A stretch of DNA of 64,000 nt from Hypsibius dujardini. Taxonomy: Eukaryota > Tardigrada > Eutardigrada > Parachela > Hypsibiidae. The notes beneath the pieces were generated by a model, which saw only the letters and a list, made by a program, of their open reading frames with translations, was not told where the DNA came from and searched no databases. Shown piece by piece: positions 1-12,184 of the stretch (positions are counted from its first letter, which is position 1; each line of letters opens with the position of its first letter). A program made the translations under genes and the position numbers. Where the stretch lies: NCBI GenBank assembly GCA_001579985.1, contig LRSR01012631.1:1-64000 (forward strand). The letters are read 5' to 3'.

Positions 1-2962
1 AAAAGGCATAGGAAATGTCCTGATGATTTGCGGTTGTTGGTTGAAGCTGGAGAAATCGAAGCGTGGTCCTGTAAAGTCCTGCGGGAAGTTTGGTGTGTAC
101 GGCGGCTCTTGCACATGGAAGAGTGTTGAAGTGGAGCTGCTGACCTTGTGGTAGGTTGTGGCTGGCGACGATGGTTTACCAACTGCCTTTGGGAAATCCG
201 TCCGCGTCAGCGGTTTTTTGAGTGCACGATGCGGCTGACGATGCTGATGATGGTGAGAGCTGCGCGATGTTGTTGATCCAGGTGAGGACCCGTCGTCGTC
301 GGCACTCGGCGGCGTCATCGTCGGACATCCGTCTTGATGATAAACTGCATGTTCTCCTATATTACACATTACGATCCATTAATAAGGACATAAAAAATAA
401 TACATTAAATAATTATAATAACCCAAATAAAATAATATGAAATAATAATAAAATATAACGAAATATTGAAAAATCAAAATAACGTACAATAAATCTAAAT
501 ATATATATATAATATGTATATTAATAAAATAATAAAATAATAAAATAATAAAATAATAAAATAAAATCATAAAATATAAAATAACAAATAATATGGCACA
601 CGTAATAATTATTTGATTTAAGATAATCCTAAGATACATTACGATTGTAATACAGTATAAAGAATACAGGCTTAAAAAACTCTTACATCTCTGCGTCTGT
701 AGGGTTTATCCATTATTCAACTAACAACTAATGTAAGTACTAGTACGTTGGGTATTCGCAACTTACGGAGTTGATCAGCGCGGACTGAAACGGTGGTTTG
801 CCGTTTCCACTTGGTGCGGCGATTTTGAAACCTAAAAATGCAGGCAAACATGTTTTGGTTGCCCAAATGCGCTGCGCCTAACCACAACGCAAAAAAACAT
901 AATATCAATTGCACGAAAATGTAATTTGAAATAGCACAGCGTCAACAGAAAGATATGCGGGGCAGAAATTGCAATTTAATTGGCCCCCTTGTTAAGATTA
1001 AGATTAAGATTAAGATTAAGACATGATTAAAAACATGATTTAGGGACAGGCAGCCCTAAAAATAGGGCTGCCTGTCCCGTGATTGAAAATTTAGTGGCCC
1101 ACTGATTTTTAGTTTTAAAACCTATGTTTCAGAGCGGAGAAGTTTTCGTTGTAGGAGTTCAAGGTGCTTCTAGAATCTCCGTTGTGGAATCGGGAACTTT
1201 TTAAAACATTCAAAACTTCTCGATTCCCGTATTAGACCTCGATTGATTGATTGATGAATCTGTTCCAATTTCAAAGCTAATCATCAATCCCAAGTATTCA
1301 TTTATGAAGGTGTTCGAAATTTATTTAGCCGTTGTTGTTACAATAACTTGTTTTGGTAAACTTTCAAAGTTGGGAAAACAATGGAAGATTCCTCTTTTCT
1401 TGATTTTGCCTGTAAACACGTCGATTTTCAGATACAATTTTATTTGATGATTTTTGGCACAGTTTTTCTCAAAGTTCAATTTGAAATCGATTGGCGTCAG
1501 TTGAATTCCTTTTGGATGACAAGGGGCGGAGCTACAAGTCATTCTGGGGACTAACAGGAAAATTCCGAGTTGGATTACAGAAATGACCCACAGCCCCGCC
1601 CTCTCAAATCCAAAAATGATTCTGCCAATGCCAATCAATTCCAAATTGAATTTTGAGAGTGAATTTGTTAAAAACCATTAAAATGAAGTCTTTTCTGAAA
1701 ATCGAAATTTTTACAATCAAAATCAGGGAAAACTGGAGTCTTCAATTGTTTTTCCAACTTTGAAGTTCTGCCGGAAAAAAAACGTTATTACGACAACAAC
1801 AGTGAAATAAATTTCGAAAACCATCATAAATGTGAAATCCATTAATAAAACTTCAAAGTGGAATCAAATCAAATTCGGCGCCTGAAATAATTTCCTGCAA
1901 GTCAGTGCATTCCTTAAGCTCTGCTCTTTGCTTTAAGAGAAATTTCGGCTACTTTACCATTCGATTCCATTCAACTCGATTTTGAGTTACACTGTAGTGA
2001 ACAATCTTGAACGAAACAAACTTTATAAATCAATGTCCTTTCACAGTATAGAAAGTGCTGTAAAGGAAAATCCCTGGCAATAGTACAGAATAGAATAGTA
2101 CAGGCATTTTTAATGCGAATGAGAATCAGCTGTTTGTTTACACTGTGTTTGTGTCACACCTGTACGCCGCATTGTTGAGATGGATGTCGCAATGAGAAGG
2201 CGCGACCGAGAAACGAGAAGGCGTGAACTGTCCCAACTTGGCTTGCTCAAGCTTACACTTCTTAACTACACAGAACTGCAGAACAGCTCAATCGCCCGCG
2301 ATCGATATTCTCGAAAATCGTGTTCCATGTTTTGGTGCAAGTTTTTTCAGACAAAATTTCGATCACCTTCTGAAATGACCACTGGAAAATTGGGAATCGA
2401 TCCCGGGTTGTCATCGACATAGAATAGACATTAAGATGAAGCATTCCCTTCCGAATGGAAATGGTTAAAAAGAGTTTATATAGTGATAAAGGTCAGGAGA
2501 AGAAAAGCGTTTTTGTGCATTTTCTAATCGTCATGTTTTCCGTGGTATTTAATCAAAGAATGTCTTACACTTCATCAAATCGTCAAACGCGTCAATCGTC
2601 ATCAGCAATGCGGCAGTTATGATCACTACTAACCAACATTTCACTTGGGCCTCCGTCAGGCTCAGAATGTCCGCCACCTGGCTCCGATCCGACAGGGTCA
2701 GATACTTTTGACATTGAAACTTGCCCTCCAAAAAAGTCAGTTGGGCACGCGAAAAAGCCGTTCGTCGTCGTCGTTGAAATCGTTTCCGTCGTTTCTTGCC
2801 AGCCAGTCGTCCTTGCTCCACTTTCCCTGCTGACTCCATCTGACCATCCATCGTTCCAGCAGCAGCTCCATGCCTCGTCTTCTTCCCTGATCCATTCAGC
2901 CCGAGAATATCCTCGATTAAAAATGATTTCCGAACCAAAATATTCTCATGTTTCACTTCCAT
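1..2962 (-). CDS. Bar-like (NK-class) homeobox transcription factor, 3' end outside window
   Basis: Likely a nuclear DNA-binding repressor or patterning factor. Exons on the minus strand are 2962-2634, 831-767 and 344 to beyond 1; the phases join exactly (329 + 65 nt, then phase 1). An N-terminal KSFLIEDILG matches the eh1/FIL Groucho-binding motif of BarH proteins. A basic run (GKKRRKRFQRRRR) leads into a full 60-residue homeodomain starting RRRRTAFSRAQL and ending WFQNRRTKWKRQT. Intron 1 splits Trp48 in helix 3 (TG|G, donor GTTAGT). The WKRQT ending and the FIL motif favour the BarH group, but position 49 is Phe where BarH proteins usually have Tyr, and position 47 is Cys. Exon 3 is rich in His, Ser, Thr and Pro and is still open at the edge. 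If the GTAAGT after codon Leu is not used, exon 2 would stop at 717; the in-frame exon 3 argues for splicing. Family assignment firm, exact orthology not. Confidence 0.85.
345..766 (-). other. Intron 2 of the homeobox gene, A+T-rich
   Basis: From about 365 to 640 the sequence is nearly pure A/T with repeated AATAAAAT-type units. No coding exon is visible. Confidence 0.6.
1043..1078. repeat. Perfect 16-bp stem hairpin after a TTAAGA run
   Basis: The arm GGGACAGGCAGCCCTA (1043-1058) and its exact complement (1063-1078) flank an AAAA loop. Tandem GATTAA/TTAAGA units lie just before it (about 994-1020). It sits in intron 1 of the homeobox gene. It may be a young foldback element or a transcribed hairpin; nothing else identifies it. 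Confidence 0.7.
1299..1832. mobile_element. MITE-like foldback element, family 1
   Basis: Long imperfect terminal inverted repeats of about 140 bp: the left arm begins CATTTATGAAGG at 1299 and the right arm reads CATTTATGATGG on the opposite strand, ending at 1832. Inner sequence also pairs (GGGCGGAGC against GCCCCGCCC). No transposase is encoded, so it would be a non-autonomous DNA element. Related partial copies lie at about 4640-4950 and 41520-41710. It sits in intron 1 of the homeobox gene. Confidence 0.6.
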
Positions 2963-5900
2963 TCTACGTAGCCGCCTCGTCGGGATTTATGTTCAGAATG
3001 ACAGATTGCACCACACTAAACGTTGGAGAGATAGAGATGGGTTCTTTTCGTAATATATAATAAATCTTGCTACACTCTATGATTTGAATGGTTGTTCGTT
3101 ATACGGCTCCATCGAGCAAATTAGTCCTAAATCAGCATCGGAAATATCACACACACTCCCTGGGGACATTGTTCAGTGTGTCGTCGTGTGGTCAGTTAGA
3201 GTGTGACGATTACCAATTACCCGCTCGTTTGTGTCTGCGGATCATCTTTCAGCGCAGGGGCTCGTTTAGGCCCCTTACAAGGCTTAAACTACTACCTCTC
3301 CTCACCTTCCCCCCTTTTATCCGCTCCCTTTTTTTATTTTCCGATGTTGACCGATGTCCTTTAGCGTTATAAAAAATGGATTTATTTTGTTAGGATTCGA
3401 CTTTTTTCTTATAACGGAAAATTGCATTAATTTAAAATAACAAGTTTTCTCATTAAAAGACTGAAGAACAACTGAGATTTCTAAGATGATCAAATTTGGT
3501 ATTGTGGTTCAAAGAAATTTTGGTCAGCACTCGTAACAACAGGGGATGAAAATTTGAAGGGGGGAGGACCCCTCATGTTATTGCTGGGAACTGGGCAAAC
3601 AAGCAATTTTTTAAATTGTGGAAATGTGGTGACCTAATTTCCTAAAGTTCCTTTCCACTGGAATTTCAAAAACTTTCAAAACTTCAGTTTTTCCATTAGT
3701 TATGTGACTTTTTGGGGCCCAATATGTGCACACCCTATCAGCGACTGCCCACGGGGGGGGGGTCAAAAACATTAAAGAATATGCTAATAAACTTTTAAGA
3801 ACTTCAGTTTTTTTTATCGAAGTTGGACTATTCTGATTGATTCAGCTCTGATAGAAAAACTGAAGTTTTTAAAAATGATTTGAAATCCCAGGAGGGCCCT
3901 TGGAAATCAGAGAACCACACTCCCAGAAGTTTCAAAATAATTAGGAACAAAAGGCCGAATTCTGGGTTCCATTTTGCCCCTTTGCCCACCCCCTTGGGGT
4001 CTGGTCCTACCATGAGGGGGGGGGGGCTTGTAAGGATCTAAAACGAGCCCCTGTTCCAGCGGTTGATTGATCAAACGCCAAGTGAGCCACTAACGGCAGT
4101 GTATATCCTACTGATAGGGCTTTATTATTTAGCCCTTTTGATTTACTCCCTAAAGCTGTGTGGAGACACTTGCAGTGCTTGCTTTTATCACACGTATACT
4201 GATTTAAATACTTCTATATATACGATGGAGTTGCTGGAGGCGTCGTACGCACTGAAAATTAAGCGGTCTTGCCAATTATTGGAATGCCGCTGTTCCTCTT
4301 TCGTGGCCTGGACGGGATATACACTGTGTAGCCACGAAGTCACAGACACTGATCGATTACAATAGAGTTATGCAAAACGCGGCAAGTTCGACGCTGTGTG
4401 TGGACTATAACGAGCTCCCGTTTTAGGATGGTTAAACCACTTACAATCAAGAAGGGTGCTTCGTTAGCTATGGCAAGGATACGGATCAATCGACAGATTG
4501 AGCTTCCGCTAAATCCAAGTGCTAATATACAAACCTGCATGGTGAAACAACTTTTTAGAAAGGGAAGGCAAAACGTCCCACTTAATTTCCCTAAATCAGT
4601 TTCATATTATTAATAATTTCTAAAACTTATTTGTCGGTGTGCCTCTAAAAGGTGTTTTTGCAGAATTTCAGATCCGGAAAACTCTGGAAGATTCCATTTC
4701 TCTGGTTTTTCACTGAACAAACTTCAATTTTTAGAAAAGCTTTATTTTTATGATTGTGAACACATTCCTCTTCCAGTTCAATCTACAATCGATTAGCATC
4801 AACAAAATTGTTTTTGGATGACAGGACGGAGACTTATGGGTGATTTATAAAACGTCAATGCCAATCGATTCCAAATGGGAGAGGATTAATGCCAAAAATC
4901 GTTAATGCAAAGCATTGTTAAAAATTAAATTACCATAAAGTGAAAACATTTTCCGTCTACCATCTTGAAATCATCCCTGCGCTATGGTGCTTGCTTGCCA
5001 TATCATATTTTCAGGTCGCTTTAAAAATTGTTTTTCTACGCCTCACACACGGCTCAGTATTAGCTGTATTCAGAGCTAGCTGAAAAGAGCGACTGAAAAC
5101 CTGGCTGAATCAAACTTTTGCGCAGCTGCGCGCTGATTGGTCGGCTGATTTCAGTTAACTTTTAGTTCAGCCAGAAAAATAAGCTGCTCTCGAGCAGCTT
5201 ATTTGAGTTTCAATCAACTCACAGATCGACTGCTGATTTTGTGTTTTACATGTAGAAACTATTCACATTTCAGTCATCTGTCAATTTCTATTATTCAAGA
5301 GCCTAATTCTCCAGACCTATATCAGTTCATAGCAAATTCAGTTTACAAATGACTGGTGCTCATAAGAAGGCGTAGAAATGCGTATTTGCTGATCAGGAAC
5401 TGTTTTTTAGACGACACTTGTGCCCTCTTTTTGCACTCCGTTGAATCAAAATAAAATCGGAAGTTAATTAAAATAAATTAAGTTAATAATTTAAAATAAA
5501 TTAATAAAATTTAATAAAAAAGCGCTGCCCCGATAAAGAGTTTGAGTGTTCGAAACACATGCAGCGTCCCCAATTTTACAATTTTACAATTTTAGTTGAA
5601 AAATGTCAGTCATTTTCTTGTCTGATTGTGATTTGTTTTTTTAAAAACTATACATCCATTAATTTCCAGTTGCGCCCCGTTTTGCTCAAGCATGGACTTT
5701 GCTTCCAGCTTTGCTACTCCGTTTGGGCTCGTTACACTGAGTCAACTATTTTCGTTTCAAAGTAGCTCGAAGTAGCCAGAAAACAGAGTGGCTACAGGGT
5801 CCACCACGAACTTTAAGGGGTTAACGGTGAAAACCACTCTTAGGCCTCCGTCCCTACTAGGACGGAAGAACCTGAACACACAAGCTATTAGACTGAATAA

Positions 5901-6303
5901 TAGGAGAAGAATTGGGGGAAGACTTTACTGGTAGAGGAGATTAGAGACGAAAGGAAGGAACTGTCCAAATTACTGCAGAACACACGCTTATATAGTCAAG
6001 GATAAAGAATAGTTCCTGGTCTAATCTACTAGTTCCTGCCGACATGGCGGAACTATGTACGTGATAATAGCTGAGTAAGTACATTATGGAATGTGAGGGT
6101 AGATAGGAATGGGTTTACCAGATAGATAGGCTATACTATTAGTAAGTATTGCGTAACTGTTGGGTTCCACCCAACACCACGTGTAGTGGTTTCAATGTTC
6201 ATAACTGGCCAGACTCCTTGTATCATCAGTCACAAGTCACAAGCCATGAGTCTATCAAAACCGTTAAAAAAAGTAGTGATGCACTGGCGAGAGAAATCTG
6301 CTA
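2963..6303. other. Intergenic region between homeobox and receptor genes
   Basis: No convincing gene. It holds G-runs near 3750 and 4015, repeated SINE/MITE-like stretches, an A+T-rich tract at about 5455-5520, and an element-like block at 5780-6180 with a TATATA-type motif. The short open frames show no recognisable domain. Confidence 0.5.
4640..4950. mobile_element. Partial copy of MITE-like family 1
   Basis: The stretches resembling AAACTCTGGAAGATTCCAT, the TTTTTGGATGACA core and the CAATGCCAATCGATTCCA segment correspond in order to the element at 1299-1832. The ends are eroded. Confidence 0.45.
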
Positions 6304-9300
6304 CTACACATCGACAGGGTCCAAGTGCAGCATTGCTGCCACAAACTTCACGCTCTGTAGTAGAATGGAGCGTCGGTGATTTCGCGGGTTCCGCATTGCG
6401 AGGAGGCCTTCATCCAAAAGCCACCAATCTGCCGGAACGATGGCACGCTTGACCCATCGGAACACTCTGCAAGATCACATCGTTTGAAATGTCCGCGCTC
6501 ATTCAGCTGAAGCGAAAGCTTCGAGTGCGTAAACAAATTCCATCCGACAACTTACGTGAATAAGATAACAGTAGCAAGAGCATTCCCGAAAACGGCCCCA
6601 GCGACCGTTTCCGCAGTGATTCCCCTTTTCAGGCACAGCTCCCCGTGCAGACCGCATTTCGGTCGATCGGGAGGCGGGGCTGTTCGGCCCCCAATCCAAA
6701 CGACCTCGTACGTTGCGTCTTTCAACAACAGCCGTGCTTCCGAGTCATACGTAAACGCGTCCTGTACTAAGCCAACCCGAATACTATTAAAATTTCAAAG
6801 TGTTTTTGTAGACAAGTGTTATTTAAATCAATAATAAAATACAGTAATACAAGTTGAAAAAGGGGTCTCAATAGTGGAACGGGGTGCGCATGAAAGGAAC
6901 AACAATTAGAGGGAAGGTAAAAGGTTGTGACTAGCGGTTTCCTTTAAATTTTTTAAGTTTCATATAAAACCGCTTCGAAGTGACGGATCTACACAAGGAA
7001 AAGACAAAAATTAGTTGGACATCTTTCATCTACAAAGCGTTTTAGATTAATTTTACTAAGACTAAGCTAAACATTTTAGTCTTTTTCATTAGTGGGCTAA
7101 TACGAGAACTGTAGCTTGTTGTGATTGGCTGACTAGTTTTAGTTTTGTGATAGTGTTTTAGTGACTGAAACAGTTGGTTTATTTTTCTTCAGGAAGGACA
7201 ACAAATTGAGACTTAAAAAATACGTTTAATTTATAGTTTTGTATTTTCATTTTTCAGTTTAGTTTAGTTTTACCATCCATCAGCATAATCACCTGTATTT
7301 CCTGGGACTGTGGTGAAAACTGTTGAATAACAGCCTCAATCACTTTGACCCCCGTTTTGGAGATCCGGACCGCCCTACTCGGTAGATTGAACGTTCGGTT
7401 CAGCATGCGGTCAGCTACAAACTGGCCACTCTGACACTGTTCTTGCGAAATTGCACACGATTCATTCAGTGCCTGTGTATCCAACAAAGAATAAGGACGG
7501 ACATACCGGTATAAACTGTGTACCGAGTTCGGCAATGCTTTTGAGACAAACTTGGCTACGCCCCGCCCCGTGTACATTAATCAGCAAATGGAAATGCTAG
7601 ATTATCCGAAATTCTGTTGGTTACGAAATATGTATTCATAAACAGATGCTCAAACTTATTGCGGTCTTCCATCAATCTTTTTGTGGACCCCGGTGATAAT
7701 AGTGCGTGATCCAGCACAGAAGAGCATTTAGTTATTTGTTCACGTGACACTGAAACAAACTGCTCTTGCTTACTATTACTTTTAAAACAAATCTGAAACA
7801 GTTGTCGTTAAGCTCTACTACTGGAGTACCTTGAGCCACAAACTCATTTTGATCACAGTGTTGATTTCTATGGAGCCGTCAATCTTGATAACCCCTCAAA
7901 GTTGCACAAATCGTGATATGGCGAGTCCTAATTTTAAGGTTTAGTTCATCTTCTAGCATAATTCAGTTTCTGTCTATTTTAATTTGCGTGATAGCCCAAC
8001 ACCATAACAAAAGATTAAAATCAAAATGGTCGCCAGCATTCGTCAGGTGGGAAGCCGTGCACCTCGATGCGAAAAGCCCCTTTCAAAAGCAATTATGACA
8101 AAATCTTCCCAAATTTCTGTCACATTATTGTGGGCTTTATCTTTCATAAATGCACCCGCCTGATGAAACTTCTTTCTCTCTGCACATTTATCGCGGGCTC
8201 TCTCAAACAGGTTGAGGTTATTCAGAAGGAATTATTTTTAAGGGAATGTATGAGGGTATGGCGTGGGCCATTACTGAGATCGAGTCTCCCAAATTTTTTT
8301 GTCAATTTCCAGAGTTAAGGTAGAACCGCACTTTTTTGCCTCTAATAGATGCTCACATGAACAGGCTTGATGATGAAAAAATTTTAAGATAGCGCCGTTA
8401 GTAGTGACAGAGAAATAACGTTCTAGGTCAGTCTCACAAGCTTTGCCGAACCCGGTATGTGAGGTATCTCGTACTCACGAGAACTGCCCCTTGAATAGCC
8501 TCGGTACAAGTAACCATAAACTCGTTTTTCTGAAATAACAATAATTTGATAAATATAATTTGAAACTTAAAAAGAATTGGACAGCTAATAACAGTCGAAA
8601 TAAAAGGAGAACCTGCTGTTGAATCCGAGAAAACCAGCTGCCAAAAGTGGCAATCTTCCGCTTCTGGATAGTTGAAATGCTGGCGTTGAGCCTCGACCAG
8701 TCCAACGGAGGTGATCGCACAATCCATGTTGACTGCATTGCCACTAGAACTTTCTGACGGTCGAGTGAATTAACAATTAATAATGAACATTAAGTATTGT
8801 GAAGCTGGCACGACAAATACTTCAGGCTTCCTGAATAATGGAATAACAAGGCGTGAAAAGGCGAGTGACCTGATCTAGTGCATCGTTTTGCTGCCAAGCG
8901 AGCGGCGGTGCAAACGGCGTCTCAAGTTGGTAGAGATGAATAAAGACCTACAGCATTATACACCTGAAGGACTCTGAGAGCACTTTCAAAATTACGAAAA
9001 TGCCGCAAAAAGTTACATAATCTCCTCCTGTCATGTTAAGATCGTGAGCAGTCGCCTAGGAAATGTAAGAAATGTGATAATAAATTATGCTGATTTTACA
9101 CCATTACTTCAGGACACCTTATAACCTACCAAAACAACTCGCTGGGAGGCTGCCAGAGTACAGCTAACGATTACTGAAATTTAACCAAAAAAGTGTATCA
9201 ACGTAAGGATATAGAATAATTTTATACATGACCCATTCATTTTTTGGCACGTACTTCGTGTGAAACTGCTTGCTTCGAGAAGAGCCCGGTGGGGAGTCTC

Positions 9301-9664
9301 AAGTGAAAGGTCAGTGGAGATAAGCGATAAGCTTATATTTCCTTTCCGGAATTGCAGTGCGGTGATGGAACCTCGGCAAGATCCGCGGCTTTTTGCTTGG
9401 CCTGGGTTAGCGCTGTCGAGGTCATCAATGACAGCTATGCTTCTCCATGTGAAATGGTCCAATAGAGCAACCAAAGCTTGCCCGTAGAAGAGACTGACCC
9501 CGGCACCAAAGGAAATTGTTGTTGGATATCGTTTACGATCAGGTGCCCAGCCGAGGCTATCAAGATATGTTGAGGACAAATTTTCAAAGCCACATTTTTA
9601 AAGCCACACAGACAATAGAAAAACAAACTGACATCGACAGGCAGACGTAAAAACAGACCGACAG

Positions 9665-9715
<51 letters not shown>

Positions 9716-10353
9716 GTCAGACAGACAGACAGACAGTCAAGGAAACATGATAAAAACAATTTAACATAAGAATAGACAAACAATCCAGGAACGACTAAGG
9801 TTTCCTACCAAGACACTACTAAGAAATCCATTTCTGAAACAGAACTGACCAAATTAAGAAAATCTCAAAGTCATTATACAATACTGGAATACCTCTTGCA
9901 AAGTCGGATATGATTGGAAGGTTGAGATCACAAACTATAATTACATTACACGGAATGATGCATCAAATGTTTGAAAATTCACTCACCCATTCTTTTTGAT
10001 GTTTCACATCCGTGAGTTTGCTAACATAGCTTACCTGCGGCTAATACCACCGTCGGCTTTTTTGCCAAGAAATTACCACCGTAAAGGTAATTCATTTCCA
10101 CGTTGTGGGCGTACATCTCGAGGTCATTGCACGAGTAAGGAGTCGTATGATAAACCGAAGTTTTGGTGTAGTTTTCCAACAGCTTCGGATACTGCGGGGC
10201 CAGTTGCTCCAGAGTCACTTCCAACGCCGGTTGAATCTCCACAAACCCCGACCAGGATGAGTTGGTCGAACTGAACGATATAAAATTGGGAGCCATGGCG
10301 GCCCCTTTCAAAGTATAATAGGCAGACAGAGAAAATACTGTCAGCCAAAACAT
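6304..10353 (-). CDS. ANF-receptor / receptor guanylate cyclase-like ectodomain protein with short tail
   Basis: Single-pass receptor with a type I periplasmic-binding-like ectodomain, as in natriuretic peptide receptors and receptor guanylate cyclases. Visible minus-strand exons: 10353-10035 (signal peptide MFWLTVFSLSAYY, then a Cys/Asn-rich lobe ending VVLAAG), about 9568-9253 (GWAPDRKRYPTTISFGAG), parts of 8780-8480 (frames ambiguous), 7555-7293 (membrane-distal part of the fold with FVADRMLNRTFNLPS), 6761-6556 (VVWIGGRTAPPPDRPKCG, then a membrane helix TVAGAVFGNALATVILFT) and 6466-6304 (cytoplasmic tail, TAG stop). The last three exons join in phase. The W-x-GG-x3-PPPDRPKCG motif before the helix is characteristic of the family. 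No kinase-homology or cyclase domain follows, so the product resembles a clearance-type receptor or is truncated. The exon 1 to exon 2 junction is not clean in frame: either an exon is missed or the gene is decayed. Confidence 0.65.
9660..9738. repeat. (GACA)n microsatellite
   Basis: About 19 near-perfect tandem GACA units, inside an intron of the ANF-receptor-like gene. Confidence 0.9.
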
Positions 10354-12184
10354 GGCCACACTTCCGATAGGACAAACACAATTAAAACCGCTAATTTTGC
10401 GCTACCATTAGAATCAGTAAATAAATTTCTGCATTTGGAAGTCGCGTCGTATTTAAATGATTGCGCATTCGAGTGGTAGTTTTTCGAGTCCAGATTCCCG
10501 CACTGCCAAGATCGAATGATATATAATATACAGCAATTAGCAATTATATACCTTCAAAGTTCGGCTAGAACAAGGACCGATGATGCAGGTGCCCAACCCA
10601 ATGACGTATTAAAGGATATGTCTAAAGCGTTCATTGATTAATTATAAAACCGAGCGGGTACCTCAAATGCGAGTCTGAGGATTCAGGAGCTCATTCAGTC
10701 TTCAGAATAATTCATACAGAATAATTCCGCACTGCACTGATTTATTCCAACACAATGGTGTTGTTGAAGGGGGTGTAATGCATAAAAGAATGTTAAATAC
10801 AATAAAAGCAATTGATTGAACTTTCTAATTAAGTTTAACCCTTTTTTAAAAAAACGAAAGCTCCTACTTCCAACGCCATTTTAGAATTAATTTTTGTATA
10901 AAACATCGAGGGAAAATTTTGTCAATTAAGTTTATTTAAATAACACGTTGTGCTATTTTTTAATATTTTGTTATTTTGGATTACGATTTTAAAAAAGGAC
11001 GTATTGCTAAACAGTAGTAGGCAAGCCAAAAAAAACACAAAGTCTCCCAAATAACTGATAACAAATATTTGTCTTATAATTTAACGGAGGGGAAAATACT
11101 TGTTATGTCCGATATGTCTGATTAGCAATCGAACTTCTTTTTATTGTCATGTGGTTAATTCCTTTGAACTGCACTATCGGAAAAACAATCCGCATATAAA
11201 ATACGAACACAAGTAGACGCAGAAGAAATAATGATGTTGGGGCTCGCGCCGGGCGACCGAACAAAAGCGTAAGGGTCGCTAAAAAGTGAAAGTTTACTGG
11301 CAGTGAAGACTAAAAAGTAAAAGAAAGAACTTCTAGCACTGCAACTCAAGCAGGCCTTTATATATATAGTCCGTTGAGAAAATATTCATAATTGAAGCTG
11401 GTTAACTAGCTGAGGAATAACATAATAGCTTCGAATATGCGTTATATATAATAGTTATATAAATAGCTATATATTATGAGTCATCACATATTATGAGTCA
11501 TGCATGATATCATATAACATAACGGTAAATGGTACGTGTAGATAATATTATGCGAGGACTAGATGGGCGCACCCATCACTCATGGGAGCTGACCTTGTCC
11601 CTCTATTTCCGGGAAGTGTGTTGTGCACGTGTTCCAACTCCGTTTGCTTAACAAATACGATTACTCCAATCATTATCCCGACAGCCGTAATGCAAACAGT
11701 ATATCCGCAGGATCCTACAGAAACCTCATCAATCCACTGCGGATATCCGAATACTGGAATGACACTCCACAATGCCACAGGAGTATGAATCACTTGCCAA
11801 GTAATAAGCCTCAGCTTCAAAATACATTCAGTCAAAATAGATGTTTTTCCTTTCGAAAAGACTGAACAATTTCAAATTTTATTCACGTGTAATCTTTGAA
11901 GTAGGGATAGTAAAACCTAGAATTAATTAACTGATTAGTTTTTGTAGTCACCTAAAAATGAGCTAAGGATTTTTAAGTTATCGTCTTCTAGCAACTAAAA
12001 CTTTTAACCCAGTTGCAGTTGAAATTAAAATTGACCAATGTTAGTTTTTTTTATTTGGTGTTTAGTTTATAAAACGTTTATTTTTTGGTCAAATAATACA
12101 CCGTAACCGAGAAATTAGCAACTAAAAGTCTTAGTTTAGTTTTAATTTGATTTAGTTGTACCATTCCTGCAAAGCCCTTGCATA
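10354..12184. other. Intergenic region and left part of duplication unit 1
   Basis: From about 10750 the sequence is homologous to 16185 onward. It contains a transporter-like exon remnant (11548-11850) and, from about 11880 to 12150, an A+T-rich repeat with many TTAGTTTTAG-like units that runs right up to the 7TM start codon. Confidence 0.55.
11548..11850 (-). pseudogene. Remnant of a multi-pass membrane protein exon, possibly SLC6 transporter C-terminus
   Basis: An open minus-strand stretch reads LKLRLITWQVIHTPVALW, then PVFGYPQWIDEV, then a hydrophobic segment ending IMIGVIVFVKQTE. The W-x3-TPV-x-L, short loop, YP-x-W and helix order resembles TM11-TM12 of SLC6 neurotransmitter symporters; this is a tentative resemblance. 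The rest of the gene is not nearby. The homologous place in unit 2 (17020-17250) keeps the first part but has lost the second helix, so the exon is decaying. Confidence 0.35.

Noticed and set aside
4063-4365. 100-codon frame starting MIDQTPSEPLTAVYILLIG
   Set aside because: One hydrophobic stretch only, in a repeat-rich region; no homology or splice context.
5780-6180. Possible solo LTR (TATATA-like motif, TGTTGGGTTCCACCCAACA near 6160)
   Set aside because: No second copy, target duplication or internal region seen; too weak to call.
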